Shown: positions 28,036 to 37,160 of the stretch, piece by piece
How the letters are laid out: the number at the start of each line of letters is the position of its first letter
Numbering within the stretch: the stretch's first letter is position 1
Assembly (NCBI GenBank): GCA_014799385.1
Contig: JAAVIC010000027.1
Coordinates: 124,001 to 188,000 of the forward strand
From: Oscillospiraceae bacterium
Lineage (GTDB): Bacteria; Bacillota; Clostridia; Oscillospirales; Ruminococcaceae
Reading direction: 5' to 3'
DNA: 64,000 nucleotides
Notes under the pieces: model-generated
Databases searched by the model: none
Seen by the model: only the letters and a program-made list of their open reading frames with translations
What the model was told of the DNA's origin: nothing
Position numbers and translations under genes: made by a program

Positions 28036-28710
28036 TTATTTTTTCCTGTTCTTAAACCGTGCAATCAACATCGCTGCGGAAACGGCTATCATTGTTCCGC
28101 CGACTATGTAAAATACTCCCGTTCCGATACCGCCCGTATCGGGGAGGTCAAGATTCTTACTCGCGTAATCAAGCCCCAGGTCGGCGATTTCGGCGGGTCG
28201 CTCCGCCTCATCGGAATATTCGTCCGAATTGATTTCCGCAGGTGAAATCGTGAACTCATACTCCCCTGCACCGACCAGAATATAGTCCTGTTTTTCCCCG
28301 CCGTTTTCAACCGTAAAATCCTTATCCAATGGAATGAGTTTATAATCGCCGTGCGGCAAATCGACAATCTCAAACGTATCGGAAACAACTGATAAAACCA
28401 CGCTGTTGTCCGATTCAGGGTCGGTTTCGGGCGGTTTCCAATCCGTAACCCGGAAAACAGAATCCTCCTCAGAAATCGACCCAAATTCCGCGAATTCATC
28501 ATCGCCGTTTTTCAAAGCGAACCGCAACTCCACGGTATTTTCGGAATTGGTGCGTACACGAACGCGCAGACTTCCTACGGATTCCTCCTCCGAAACACCT
28601 ACAACCTCCCCCGAGGGGGAGGTCGAGGTTTCTGCGAATGTACTCGGCGCGAACAGCACCATAGCCGTCAAAGACGCGCCAATCGAGAATTTAATCAGCT
28701 TACGCATCAT
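28036..28710 (-). CDS. Small LPxTG surface protein, probable minor or basal pilin
   Basis: 224 aa. Signal peptide (about 1-26, ending FAPSTFA), a Ser/Glu-rich segment, one beta-sandwich-like region with FEIVDLPHGDYKLIPLDKDF (a SpaA-like closing strand) and a terminal LPDTGGIGT sorting signal, membrane helix and RFKNRKK tail. Only one pilin-like domain fits, so a tip or basal role is plausible; this is inference. The start ATG overlaps the major-size pilin stop (ATGATG) and the ribosome site is weak, so coupling is likely. Confidence 0.85.
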   Translation of the reverse strand: MMRKLIKFSIGASLTAMVLFAPSTFAETSTSPSGEVVGVSEEESVGSLRVRVRTNSENTVELRFALKNGDDEFAEFGSISEEDSVFRVTDWKPPETDPESDNSVVLSVVSDTFEIVDLPHGDYKLIPLDKDFTVENGGEKQDYILVGAGEYEFTISPAEINSDEYSDEAERPAEIADLGLDYASKNLDLPDTGGIGTGVFYIVGGTMIAVSAAMLIARFKNRKK

Positions 28711-31226
28711 AACCGCTCACGCTTCATGCGGAACTTGGTCACGATAGCCACTGTCGAGATGACTACCAGTGCGCCGCCGACCGCAAAGAAAATCAACGTA
28801 CCGATGCCGCCCGTTACGGGGAGTGTCAAACCTTTCTTGATGTAGGTAACACGCATTGACATCAAGCCAACATTGTTTTCCGAACCGAGGAACCAATCCG
28901 GCTGTGTTTTGATTTCGGTATCACCGTCATACCACTTAAGGTTGTAATTTTTAATCATTGTTCCCACAACAATGTCACCTTCGGTTACCGAAGCCGGGGC
29001 ATAGTGGGTATTATAATCCTGCTTTCCAATCTCCTGGTTAAGCTCGGGATTAAACGAGAACCTGTAGTCGGTCTTAGGCTTGTTGCCCTCTCTTGGAAGC
29101 TTGTATTCCTTGGCGGTGCTTGCATTAGTGCTGCCCACATAAGTATCGTTTGTTTTGATTGCCTCATCCAAAACAACTACCGTATAATCACCGGGGGCTA
29201 TGCCGACAACTTCAAAACGTGCGGAGTTGCTGTTTCTGTAAATACCATTCACAGGATCACTACCATATGTACGGAGTAAAATATCTTCCGAAACATTACC
29301 ATCTTCGGGCTGATCAACCCAACCAATAATTTTATAAACCCCAACATTTCCATAACTACTAGGTGTTGAAGAAAATTCGTAACCCGTAGGATAATCATCC
29401 GGACGAAGATATTCACCATCAACCCTATCATATGTCGCGGCAGAAGTACTAAACTTTTCTACCTTCGCATATTTACCTTCACTGTTTTTTATAGCAAAAC
29501 GAACATGTTCAATTCCGCCCGCTTGACATATTTTAACAAGGTCTTCCGTTGTTGCATGAACACGCAGTCTGTAAGTTACAATATTCGCGGAAACATGACC
29601 CTTCGTCACGGTTACAGGGTTATAAAGCGTGCCGGGGGTTTTAGTGGTGTCCAGATAGAGCTTTACACCATCCGTATTGTCGGTTTTATCGTATGCCGTT
29701 TCATCTTCCTTAAGTGCTTTAAGGTTCGGGTTGTTGGAATATACCAGCTTTGCGGAGATATAGTTCTTCATAAGAAGATCATCGCCCCAAAGAGCTTTTG
29801 TATCATATCCGAGGTTAGATACGCCGTAGGTAGCAGCAGCAGAATCATTCAATCTACCGCTGTCGAAGCGTTCAAACTTTACAGGAAACTCGATACAGAA
29901 CTTCTGCGCATCATTTAATCCCGTAATCTTCTTAATATCGCTGATTACAAACGTTTCATGTGCCTTAAAAAAATTTGCACTACTTAGAGTGGTCAAAATA
30001 GTCTCATCCGCATAAGTATATGTTGTTTCGATTGTAAGAGCGGGATTACTGATTTCGGTTTTATTGCCGTTATCGTTGTCAAGGGAGTAAACCTTAATGT
30101 ACTGTAAGGGGTTCTCATCGTCCCCTTTAACCCTTGTTACGCTCTTTTTTTTGCCATCAAATACAGCTGATATGTCAAGATTATACCCATACATAATCGG
30201 CACAGCGAGGTAGTATTGGTCATAAGCCTCGAGATTGCCGGGCAGTGTAACCACCACGCGGCAGTTTACATAGTCGCCGTTTCCTGCAGAAACGTTTTTC
30301 TGCCACTTGCCTTCGGTTTTATTTCCATAGCCGAAAGTGCCGTCTTCGCCCTGTACAAGCAGCGTCTCGTTGAACTGAATGTCTATGCTTGCAACGTTTT
30401 CGGTATCCTTAGAGTTTATCGTCGCCGAAAAGTCATCACCCAGGCCAACCAGAACCAGCGCACGTCTTACAGCTTTCGGGGTTTCGTCGTATGACGTATC
30501 CGTACCTTCGGGCGTATACTCAACCAGATAATATCCCGCTTTGTCAACTTCAATTTCGGCTTTGCCACCGGTCGGAGCGGCTGATACAACGTCAGTCAAA
30601 GTGCCCGGATTATCGGCAATTTTATCCACCATAAACTCTCTCGCCGCCTCGGCAAAAGCAGAATAAAACGCAGCACTGCCTACTCCGCTGATAATATTGC
30701 CTGCAGAGCTACCGTTCGTTGAGGTGAGATTCAGCAGATTCGCGATTGCCTCGGCGGCATCTTTGTTGGATGATCCTCTGCCTCCAATGCTGTTAATAGA
30801 AACATTCGCGCTTGAATCGTATTCTTTCATTAATGCGCCAAAGGTTTTTCCATTCAATTCAATGCCGGCATTATCGAGATAGCGATACAGTCCATAATAA
30901 CCCTCATAATTTTGAGCGTTTTCTGTTACTCTGGCTATAACATTTCCACTCATGTAACCAAATGCTGTCTCCAAATTCGGATGGAACATAGGGGTGTCGA
31001 TAACCAGTCTGCCGGTTGCCTTTCCCTCATCATCCTCTTCCTTTTCAACATTGCCCACAAAAATCGGGTATGCTGTGTATGTACCGCTCGGAGCAGCATG
31101 GTTGATGATGATTTTGCCTTTCGCTGAATCTTCGTCATCGTTTCCTGCTGCCGAAACAGGCGCAGCTATGACCGCTATGGACATAATCGCCGCTAAAACT
31201 CCCGAAATGAATTTCTTCATTTTCAT
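28707..31226 (-). CDS. Large LPxTG pilin-like protein B
   Basis: 839 aa from the ATG at 31226 (TAAGGAGG upstream). Signal peptide (about 1-27, ending PVSA), several Ig-like pilin domains with AGYYLVEYTPEG and a last SpaA-like domain containing VVGIAPGDYTVVVLDEAI, then LPVTGGIGT, a membrane helix and KFRMKRERL. Length and domain layout are close to the upstream pilin, and the C-terminal 40 residues are nearly the same. It could be a shaft or adhesive subunit. Starts 33 nt downstream of the preceding stop. Confidence 0.9.
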   Translation of the reverse strand: MKMKKFISGVLAAIMSIAVIAAPVSAAGNDDEDSAKGKIIINHAAPSGTYTAYPIFVGNVEKEEDDEGKATGRLVIDTPMFHPNLETAFGYMSGNVIARVTENAQNYEGYYGLYRYLDNAGIELNGKTFGALMKEYDSSANVSINSIGGRGSSNKDAAEAIANLLNLTSTNGSSAGNIISGVGSAAFYSAFAEAAREFMVDKIADNPGTLTDVVSAAPTGGKAEIEVDKAGYYLVEYTPEGTDTSYDETPKAVRRALVLVGLGDDFSATINSKDTENVASIDIQFNETLLVQGEDGTFGYGNKTEGKWQKNVSAGNGDYVNCRVVVTLPGNLEAYDQYYLAVPIMYGYNLDISAVFDGKKKSVTRVKGDDENPLQYIKVYSLDNDNGNKTEISNPALTIETTYTYADETILTTLSSANFFKAHETFVISDIKKITGLNDAQKFCIEFPVKFERFDSGRLNDSAAATYGVSNLGYDTKALWGDDLLMKNYISAKLVYSNNPNLKALKEDETAYDKTDNTDGVKLYLDTTKTPGTLYNPVTVTKGHVSANIVTYRLRVHATTEDLVKICQAGGIEHVRFAIKNSEGKYAKVEKFSTSAATYDRVDGEYLRPDDYPTGYEFSSTPSSYGNVGVYKIIGWVDQPEDGNVSEDILLRTYGSDPVNGIYRNSNSARFEVVGIAPGDYTVVVLDEAIKTNDTYVGSTNASTAKEYKLPREGNKPKTDYRFSFNPELNQEIGKQDYNTHYAPASVTEGDIVVGTMIKNYNLKWYDGDTEIKTQPDWFLGSENNVGLMSMRVTYIKKGLTLPVTGGIGTLIFFAVGGALVVISTVAIVTKFRMKRERL

Positions 31227-31258
31227 ATTAAACGCCTCCTTATGTTGTCTAAGCGGAA

Positions 31259-33958
31259 TCAAAGCCGCTCCCGCTTAATGCGGAATCTTGTAACTATCAG
31301 CACAGTAGCCGCCACAACGATTGTACCGCCGATGATAAAGAATATTGTCGTGCCGATGCCGCCTGTTTCGGGCAGCCAAATAAGCTTCTGAGATTTATGG
31401 GTGATCAGCACCTCAACAACGCCGTCATCGGTTGCAGCTTCCGTATCCGTAAGATTTCTGACGATGCTGTTCTTGCTTGCATCAGTCGCCCCCTCATTAG
31501 GTACGGGTTTCAAGATTTCCGCGGAAATTGTGCGGTCTTTGGTTTCCAACTGGTCGAAATCCACGCTCAGCTCACCGATAAGATAATTCTTATTTGCAAC
31601 ATCAAAAGGAGTAGCCGAGGGAAGATTTAGATTGTATTTCTGACCTACTACAAGCTCAAACGGCTGTGTAGCTGCCGAATAGTTATATGTCTTAATATTG
31701 GGTTGGGTTTCTGTGCCGATTGAAAGCTCCTCGATGTAATATGTGCCCGGGGCAAGCCCGTCAATGGTTCTGTACCATGAAACAGTTTTGCCATCCACCT
31801 TTTTGGTATTATGAACGGTAAAGTTCAGATAATAGTAGGTATTGATTGCCTTGTTACCAGATGCTATCGTTGCACTATCACCCTCACCATTAAGAACACC
31901 ACCGCTGCCATAAGCAGAGAAATATTCTCTTATCTGCGGTATGGTGTACCAACCTACACAGGATGCAACATCATTGCCGCTAACTCGAGCGTTGTACAAT
32001 AATGCATATTCCTTTTCACCATCATCATTAATTCTGTACAAGGTATAATCAGAATAACCAATATCAAATTTCTTACCATCTGAATCCTCAAATTCGCCGG
32101 TAACATTCACCGTAAGAGAGTAGGTGTTGATGTTGGTTTCGGGAACCGAAGAAATTCCCACATCGCCGCAGTTAACATGACCGTTTATTATATAACGACC
32201 TTTTGCATCACTTGCGCGTGAAACTCCACCGTTGGCTTTTTCCGTTGAGTGGGGATTGTTGGAATAAACCGCCCAAGTGTGAGCAGGCTTTATCAAACGG
32301 GTGCTGTCTGTGAGTGTAATATCACCTCTAAAATACGCAGGGAAGTAAATGTAGATATGGTCGCCGCCCTTAAACGGAATGGTTCTTTCATCTACATCTG
32401 TAGTTTCGGGGTCATCTTCACCTTCGCCATACACATCCTTGTTGAACAAATCACCCAGATACATAGTATCTTTCGCGGCATAACCACCGTTCTTTATATA
32501 CAGATCGTTATTGCCAAGCGGATTACATTCTCCTACATTATAGTTGATGGAAGAATGCGAAAAACCTTTCCCTTTTGCATCGCTCATATCATAACCTATC
32601 TCACAAATCTTTTCGGGTGTGCCATCCTTATGTTTTACATAAACAACCGGTCTGCAGGACATTTCACGAGAAACGCCCGGATTAGTGCCGCCTCTATTCC
32701 AGTCGCCCAATACCGCCAGGAAATATCCGACATCTTCATAGCTTTCAAAGTTCTCCGGGAGGGTCACATCAATTCGATAGAGAACAAATTCATCAAATTT
32801 ATCTATAGAGTCCACAGTGTATTGATTAGGTTTGTTATCTTTATTACTAATTGAACGCCGCAGATTACCGTATGAAGCGCGGTCAAGCCATTTGTCGTCT
32901 GCGAATATATCAGAACCTTCAGCATCAGACCAAGTCATTTTCTTGGTGACAGAGTTGCCAAGTTTATCCTCATCAGCAAGATCATCCAAACCAATTGTTT
33001 CATGGAACATCTTTAAATCAACCGTTGCCACAGATGTTGTGTTTTTTCCAACGATTGTGTTTGCTTCTTCATTAGGACCAACCAACAGCAGCATAGCAGA
33101 TACGGGTTTGGGTTTTGTCTTGCCATCGTTTGTGAGCTTGCCGTTTTCATCTACACAGGCAATCAAATAATAGCCGGGTTCAACAAGAACGGTAAGTTCC
33201 TCGGTACCGGTAATGGCAACCTCTGTCGGAGAATAGGCGGGGTCAAGGAATTTGATCTCCGGCTGAACATCCGATGCTTTTCCGGCGGGTATACCGTTGT
33301 AAAGCAAGTCCGTGAATGCCTTTAATATCGAGCTGTTAGTCGCGTATTTGTTAAGCATTTCGGTAAAGCCGGCAGCAGTACGCGGTAATGCACCACTAGT
33401 GGGGTTACCTACATAATAAAACTTATTTTTGGATTCTACAGTGCTTTTGTCCCCGCCATAAAGTTGATATAAACCGTCTATTTTGTTTTCTCCGGAAAAA
33501 TAGTAGTACAGATTCATTATTGCGTCCTGCAAATCGCTCGAATATGCCCCTCTACCATCTTGAACATTTGAGTCAAACGAAGTAATCAAAATCTGATCCT
33601 TTGTTAATTTCAGATCTGCCGCTTCGCTTGTTTCGTCAGCATCATGATGTGCAATGAGTACCTTATCGGTAGTAAACGCGTTGCCAAAAGCATCGCCCCA
33701 TTGCGCATTCGCAATGATGTTCTTGCCGTCGTTATCTTCAACTTCACCCTGTATTATCCGATAGAACTTGTAGGTGTATGTACCCGTGCTTGGCACATCG
33801 GGCGAAACGATCGTCACCTTGTACTTTCCATCGCCCCCCTCGTTGCCCTCGGCAAACGCAGGCAAGCCCGCGCCGCTGTTTGTAATCAGCGTCGTTGCCG
33901 TTACCACAGCGGCAAGAGCCGCCGCGAAAATCCTTGAGAAAAGTTTTGTCTTTTTCAT
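31259..33958 (-). CDS. Large LPxTG pilin-like protein A
   Basis: 899 aa. Signal peptide (about 1-36, LPAFA before the mature EGNEGG), repeated pilin-type beta domains including LVEPGYYLIACVDENG, a closing SpaA-type domain with the E-box sequence GLAPGTYYIEELS, whose Glu promotes intramolecular isopeptide bonds, and LPETGGIGT plus membrane helix and RFRIKRERL tail. As the first and largest structural gene it is the best candidate for a main or tip pilin. Size is unusually large for a shaft subunit. Confidence 0.9.
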   Translation of the reverse strand: MKKTKLFSRIFAAALAAVVTATTLITNSGAGLPAFAEGNEGGDGKYKVTIVSPDVPSTGTYTYKFYRIIQGEVEDNDGKNIIANAQWGDAFGNAFTTDKVLIAHHDADETSEAADLKLTKDQILITSFDSNVQDGRGAYSSDLQDAIMNLYYYFSGENKIDGLYQLYGGDKSTVESKNKFYYVGNPTSGALPRTAAGFTEMLNKYATNSSILKAFTDLLYNGIPAGKASDVQPEIKFLDPAYSPTEVAITGTEELTVLVEPGYYLIACVDENGKLTNDGKTKPKPVSAMLLLVGPNEEANTIVGKNTTSVATVDLKMFHETIGLDDLADEDKLGNSVTKKMTWSDAEGSDIFADDKWLDRASYGNLRRSISNKDNKPNQYTVDSIDKFDEFVLYRIDVTLPENFESYEDVGYFLAVLGDWNRGGTNPGVSREMSCRPVVYVKHKDGTPEKICEIGYDMSDAKGKGFSHSSINYNVGECNPLGNNDLYIKNGGYAAKDTMYLGDLFNKDVYGEGEDDPETTDVDERTIPFKGGDHIYIYFPAYFRGDITLTDSTRLIKPAHTWAVYSNNPHSTEKANGGVSRASDAKGRYIINGHVNCGDVGISSVPETNINTYSLTVNVTGEFEDSDGKKFDIGYSDYTLYRINDDGEKEYALLYNARVSGNDVASCVGWYTIPQIREYFSAYGSGGVLNGEGDSATIASGNKAINTYYYLNFTVHNTKKVDGKTVSWYRTIDGLAPGTYYIEELSIGTETQPNIKTYNYSAATQPFELVVGQKYNLNLPSATPFDVANKNYLIGELSVDFDQLETKDRTISAEILKPVPNEGATDASKNSIVRNLTDTEAATDDGVVEVLITHKSQKLIWLPETGGIGTTIFFIIGGTIVVAATVLIVTRFRIKRERL

Positions 33959-34069
33959 ATTGATTACTCCCTTCTTGGAATTTAAGAAATCGCCGATTAA
34001 ACCCTAAGGCTCTATTTTATGTGGGTTTCCCCGCCTGCAGCGGGAATCCCGCCATCTATCGGCGTTCCA

Positions 34070-34651
34070 TTAATTTACTAAGCCAAAATCCTTTAATTTC
34101 CAGATTCTGAACACCACGCGCCCGATAACCTTTTCGTCAACCACGCAGCCAATCAGCGTTGAGCGGCTGTCTATCGAGATTTCGCGGTTATCGCCAATCA
34201 CAAAGTATTGCTTTTCCGGAACTACAAACGGATACTTAATATCGCTCTCACCTAGCGCAAGACTTCGGACATACGGCTCATCGAGCGGCACATCATTTCG
34301 GGTTACATTACCTTCTCCATCAATGTTTATCACATCGCCCGCCTTGCCGATTATACGCTTGACCAGAATAACATTGTTGTAATAGAACGCTATTATATCG
34401 CCGTATTGAGGCTCGCCCCAGTTGCAGCAGACGACCAGTTGGTCGCGCGAGAGCGTAGGCTCCATACTGTCGCTGGTAATTCGGTGAGTCGGAAAAAATA
34501 TCGTGAATATCAGCACCGCAATAGCCGCCGCGACAATCAGCGACAAAATCGTATTTTTCAGGATTCTTCGGAACGTTTCCCATTTCTTGGTTCGCCAAAG
34601 CTCCTGTTCAACCTCCTCTTTGGACGGCAGAGGCTGCCCGTTTAGCATCAT
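34070..34651 (-). CDS. Signal peptidase I
   Basis: 193 aa. One N-terminal membrane helix (about 32-54), catalytic Ser62 in TSDSMEPTL, Lys98 in VKRIIGKAGD, and the GDNREISIDSR box. It cleaves Sec signal peptides on the outer face of the membrane. Placement between the coiled-coil gene and the pilins suggests a dedicated pilus signal peptidase. ATGA overlap with the upstream gene. The 111-nt gap to pilin A contains a small GCGGG/CCCGC hairpin but no U-run. Confidence 0.94.
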   Translation of the reverse strand: MMLNGQPLPSKEEVEQELWRTKKWETFRRILKNTILSLIVAAAIAVLIFTIFFPTHRITSDSMEPTLSRDQLVVCCNWGEPQYGDIIAFYYNNVILVKRIIGKAGDVINIDGEGNVTRNDVPLDEPYVRSLALGESDIKYPFVVPEKQYFVIGDNREISIDSRSTLIGCVVDEKVIGRVVFRIWKLKDFGLVN

Positions 34652-35004
34652 TTATTTGTTACCTCATCGGCATACCTGTCAAACACGCTTTCAAACGATG
34701 GCTCGGCATACTCCTCCACCGGAGCGTTTTCTTCGACGCTGTAAGTGCTCTCAAACGCGCCATACTCCTGCCACGCACCGTCCTGCGCGTTTTCCGCTTG
34801 ATAATCCGCATCATATGTACCGTGTTCGATTCGCTCCAGTGTGTCGGTGATCTCTTGAAGATCGTGCTCGAGCTTGTGTTTGATCGTTTTAAGCCTAAGA
34901 TTCTCCATCATCAGAATATCATTTTCACGTTTCAACGCGAGCATGACCTCCAACAACTCAGAGCGGCTTAACTGCTTTAATCGTTTCAGTTGAGTCTTTT
35001 CCAC
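34648..35004 (-). CDS. Coiled-coil protein of the pilus operon
   Basis: 118 aa from a GTG at 35004 with AGAGGTG 7 nt upstream; a GTG at 35013 is the alternative. Residues about 5-65 have heptad-like Leu/Ile spacing (KRLKQLSRSELLEVMLALK...), predicting a coiled coil; the rest is acidic and Tyr-rich. It has neither signal peptide nor membrane helix, so it is cytoplasmic. The function is not recognised. It is the first gene after the operon promoter and overlaps signal peptidase, so it may be specific to this pilus locus. Confidence 0.7.
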   Translation of the reverse strand: MEKTQLKRLKQLSRSELLEVMLALKRENDILMMENLRLKTIKHKLEHDLQEITDTLERIEHGTYDADYQAENAQDGAWQEYGAFESTYSVEENAPVEEYAEPSFESVFDRYADEVTNK

Positions 35005-35105
35005 AGAAATCACCTCTTAACTCAGAATCGCAAATTTATATACAGTCTGAAAGTCCGGCTTACGCCGATTTTTATACAAAACGATATATACAGCCTGTTT
35101 ATTTT

Positions 35106-35134
35106 ATTATACACTATTTTTCCCATTATGTCAA
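35106..35134 (-). promoter_or_regulatory. Promoter of the pilus operon
   Basis: Minus strand consensus TTGACA (35129-35134), 17-bp spacer, TATAAT (35106-35111), about 100 nt upstream of the coiled-coil gene. Confidence 0.88.
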
Positions 35135-35263
35135 CCTAATTTCAATTAAAAGGCGGAAAAGTTGAAAAAAATTATGCAATATGCACAAATCAGATTGTAT
35201 ATTTTAACGGCATAATGTTTCAAAACGGAAACAAAAATCGTATAAATTCCAAAGCATGCTTTC

Positions 35264-35292
35264 TTGAAATCTGTCGAATTTTGCGGTATAAT
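35264..35292 (+). promoter_or_regulatory. Promoter of the xre gene
   Basis: TTGAAA (35264-35269), 17-bp spacer, TATAAT (35287-35292), 24 nt before the start codon. Confidence 0.85.
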
Positions 35293-35316
35293 GTAACATA
35301 GTTTGGAGGTGATACA

Positions 35317-35580
35317 ATGGACAGCAGAAAAGTTTTCGGAGAGATGATGCGATATGAGCGAAAAAACCGCGGTATAACTCAGGAGAATTTCGCCAAAAGC
35401 ATTGGTATAAGCCCGCTGTACTGCCGCGAGCTTGAACATGGAAGATACACTCCCACTTGGATTATCTGGCTGCGGATTTGCACGGAGCTTGGTCTTGATA
35501 TCAAGAAACTACGCGATGAATGCATAGTGCCATCGCTTATTGAAACGGCTGATATTCTGGGTTATAATCTGAATCTGTAA
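35317..35580 (+). CDS. XRE-family helix-turn-helix regulator
   Basis: 87 aa. A Cro/CI-type HTH covers about residues 5-65 (MMRYERKNRGITQENFAKSIGISPLYCRELEHGR), with a recognition helix at LYCRELEHGRYTP. GGAGGTGA precedes the ATG. There is no ligand domain. It is divergent from the pilus operon, with promoters about 130 bp apart, so it is a candidate regulator of that operon; this is inference from position only. Confidence 0.88.
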   Translation: MDSRKVFGEMMRYERKNRGITQENFAKSIGISPLYCRELEHGRYTPTWIIWLRICTELGLDIKKLRDECIVPSLIETADILGYNLNL

Positions 35581-35585
35581 AAAAG

Positions 35586-35609
35586 TCCCAATGCTTCTAT
35601 GCATTGGGA
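35586..35609. terminator. Hairpin after the xre gene
   Basis: TCCCAATGC pairs perfectly with GCATTGGGA around a 6-nt loop. On the plus strand it is followed by TTCTCCTT, on the minus strand by CTTTTTT. It probably ends the xre transcript. Confidence 0.6.
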
Positions 35610-35624
35610 TTCTCCTTAACAAAG

Positions 35625-35653
35625 TTGATTTTTAAGCGTAACTGTGATATAAT
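35625..35653 (+). promoter_or_regulatory. Promoter of the WYL regulator gene
   Basis: TTGATT (35625-35630), 17-bp spacer, TATAAT (35648-35653) with TGA before the hexamer (extended -10). The likely RNA start near 35660 supports the ATG at 35681 rather than the one at 35663. Confidence 0.75.
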
Positions 35654-35680
35654 GGAATAAAAATGAATGGAGTAAAGCAA

Positions 35681-36589
35681 ATGAAAATCAACAGACATAT
35701 CGGAATTTTATCGTTACTTTTGCAAAAAGACAAAGTAACCGCCGCAGAGCTTTCGGAGAAATTCGAGGTATCCCGCAGAACCATCGCGCGAGATATTGAC
35801 GACATCTGTATGGCGGGGATCCCTATTGTAACAACACAAGGCAAGGACGGCGGGATTTCGATTATGGAGGGCTACAAAATCGACCGTATTCTGCTGTTAA
35901 TGGAGGATTTGAAAGCGATTTTTACGGGTCTGAAAGGTCTTGACAGCGTAAGCGACAGCCCGAGTTACCGACAGCTTATGGACAAGCTGTCCGCCGAAAA
36001 TTCGGAAATATCCGGTTTTGGAGACGAGATTATAATAGACCTCGCCGCGTGGGATAAATCGGCGGTTTCCGGGAAAATCGAACTTATAAAAAACGCCGTC
36101 AAAAACGGCGAGAAGATAACGTTCAAATATTACTCGCCAAACGGCGAGAGCGTCCGCACTATCGAACCGTATCACCTTATTTTTCAGTGGTCGAGCTGGT
36201 ATGTGTGGGGTTATTGCACGACCAGACAGGATTACCGCTTATTCAAATTAATGCGTCTTTTCGATTTGAGGAGCACGGGTGAAAAGTGCGAGCCGCGAGA
36301 TGTTCCGCCTTATAAATGCGAGCGTTTATGGCACCTCAACGGTCAAATCACAGCGACGGTGCGGTTTGACAGTTCAATGAAATGGCGCGTCATTGACGAG
36401 TACAGTACGGAGCTTCCTCGCTTTAACGAGGACGGCAGCAGCGAGCTTACCATCACTTGGTCGGATAAGCAGACTTTTTTCGGAATGATTTTGAGCTACG
36501 GCGACAAGGCGGAAATAATTTCTCCGCCCGAATTGCGCGATGAATTTTCGAAGCTTGTAAAAAAAATTTCGGAAATCTATAAAATATGA
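35681..36589 (+). CDS. WYL-domain DeoR/YafY-type regulator
   Basis: About 302 aa. N-terminal winged HTH (KINRHIGILSLLLQKDKVTAAELSEKFEVSRRTIARDID), then a WYL domain with the eponymous WYVWGYCTTRQDYRLFKLMRL stretch, and a C-terminal WCX-type dimer region. Such proteins sense nucleotides or small ligands and repress or activate neighbours. GGAG at 8 nt supports this ATG. A 16-bp dyad overlapping its stop codon lies in the promoter of the next gene, a plausible target. Confidence 0.9.
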   Translation: MKINRHIGILSLLLQKDKVTAAELSEKFEVSRRTIARDIDDICMAGIPIVTTQGKDGGISIMEGYKIDRILLLMEDLKAIFTGLKGLDSVSDSPSYRQLMDKLSAENSEISGFGDEIIIDLAAWDKSAVSGKIELIKNAVKNGEKITFKYYSPNGESVRTIEPYHLIFQWSSWYVWGYCTTRQDYRLFKLMRLFDLRSTGEKCEPRDVPPYKCERLWHLNGQITATVRFDSSMKWRVIDEYSTELPRFNEDGSSELTITWSDKQTFFGMILSYGDKAEIISPPELRDEFSKLVKKISEIYKI

Positions 36590-36620
36590 CATACAGTTGT
36601 CACATTTAGTATGCTATAAT
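36587..36620 (+). promoter_or_regulatory. Dyad operator and extended -10 promoter of the GyrI-like gene
   Basis: TGACATACAGTTGTCA (36587-36602) is an inverted repeat TGACA-6-TGTCA lying where a -35 box would be. It is followed 12 nt later by the extended -10 TGCTATAAT (36612-36620). The lack of a -35 hexamer and the centred dyad suggest control by a DNA-binding protein, perhaps the WYL regulator. Confidence 0.6.
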
Positions 36621-36683
36621 AACCTTAAAGCAACACCGGACAAAAATACGGTATTGCTTTAACAACAAAATTCGGAGGTTATT

Positions 36684-37148
36684 ATGGATTACAAAATTGT
36701 GGAACTGGCAGAGAAAACAGTGGTTGGAATCGCGGCTCGGACGAACAATTCCTCGCCCGAAATGAGCGCGGTCATCAGCGGACTATGGAAACGTTTTTTT
36801 GAGGAGGCATACGGAAAAATCTCCGACAAGGCGAATCCGTATACATTGGGAATCTACACGGATTACTCCTCGGACGAAAAAGGCGATTACACAATTATGA
36901 CCGCCTGCGAAGTCACCTCGGAAAACGGAAACGAGATGTTTGAGGTTCGGAAAATCCCCGCGGGAAAATACGCGGAATTTGAAATAGTCGGAGATATGGA
37001 TACCGAAACGCAATTCAAGGAGATCGACCGACTTTGGCGGGAATTGTGGGAAATGGACTTAGAACGCTCGTTTGTATACGATTTCGAGGAATACCGCAGT
37101 GCCGACCCAAACAAAGCGGACGTTCATATTTACATTGGATTGAAATAA
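36684..37148 (+). CDS. GyrI-like / AraC-effector-binding domain protein
   Basis: 154 aa made of a single GyrI-like small-molecule-binding domain: MDYKIVELAEKTVVGIAART start, GIYTDYSSDEKGDYTIMTACEV, then IPAGKYAEFEIVGD and FVYDFEEYRSADPNKADVHIYIGLK at the end. Lone domains of this type bind hydrophobic ligands and act as sequestering or effector proteins. GGAGG precedes the ATG. It sits right after the WYL regulator. Confidence 0.85.
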   Translation: MDYKIVELAEKTVVGIAARTNNSSPEMSAVISGLWKRFFEEAYGKISDKANPYTLGIYTDYSSDEKGDYTIMTACEVTSENGNEMFEVRKIPAGKYAEFEIVGDMDTETQFKEIDRLWRELWEMDLERSFVYDFEEYRSADPNKADVHIYIGLK

Positions 37149-37160
37149 TGGGGGGGAACA

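Larger units (their letters stand above)
35005..35316. other. Divergent intergenic region of pilus operon and xre gene
   Basis: About 310 nt without a gene. It holds a minus-strand promoter for the pilus operon and a plus-strand promoter for the xre gene. In the pilus leader a CGGC-GTAA-GCCG stem with a GNRA-type tetraloop (35063-35074) is visible. The middle is very AT-rich. No riboswitch class was recognised. Confidence 0.7.

Noticed and set aside
35005-35111. Possible c-di-GMP riboswitch in the pilus leader
   Set aside because: Only a small CGGC-GTAA-GCCG stem is present; the conserved core and second helix of the GEMM motif are missing.
35146-35439. 97-codon minus-strand frame across the xre promoter
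   Set aside because: It overlaps the xre gene and both promoters, is AT-rich and has no ribosome site.
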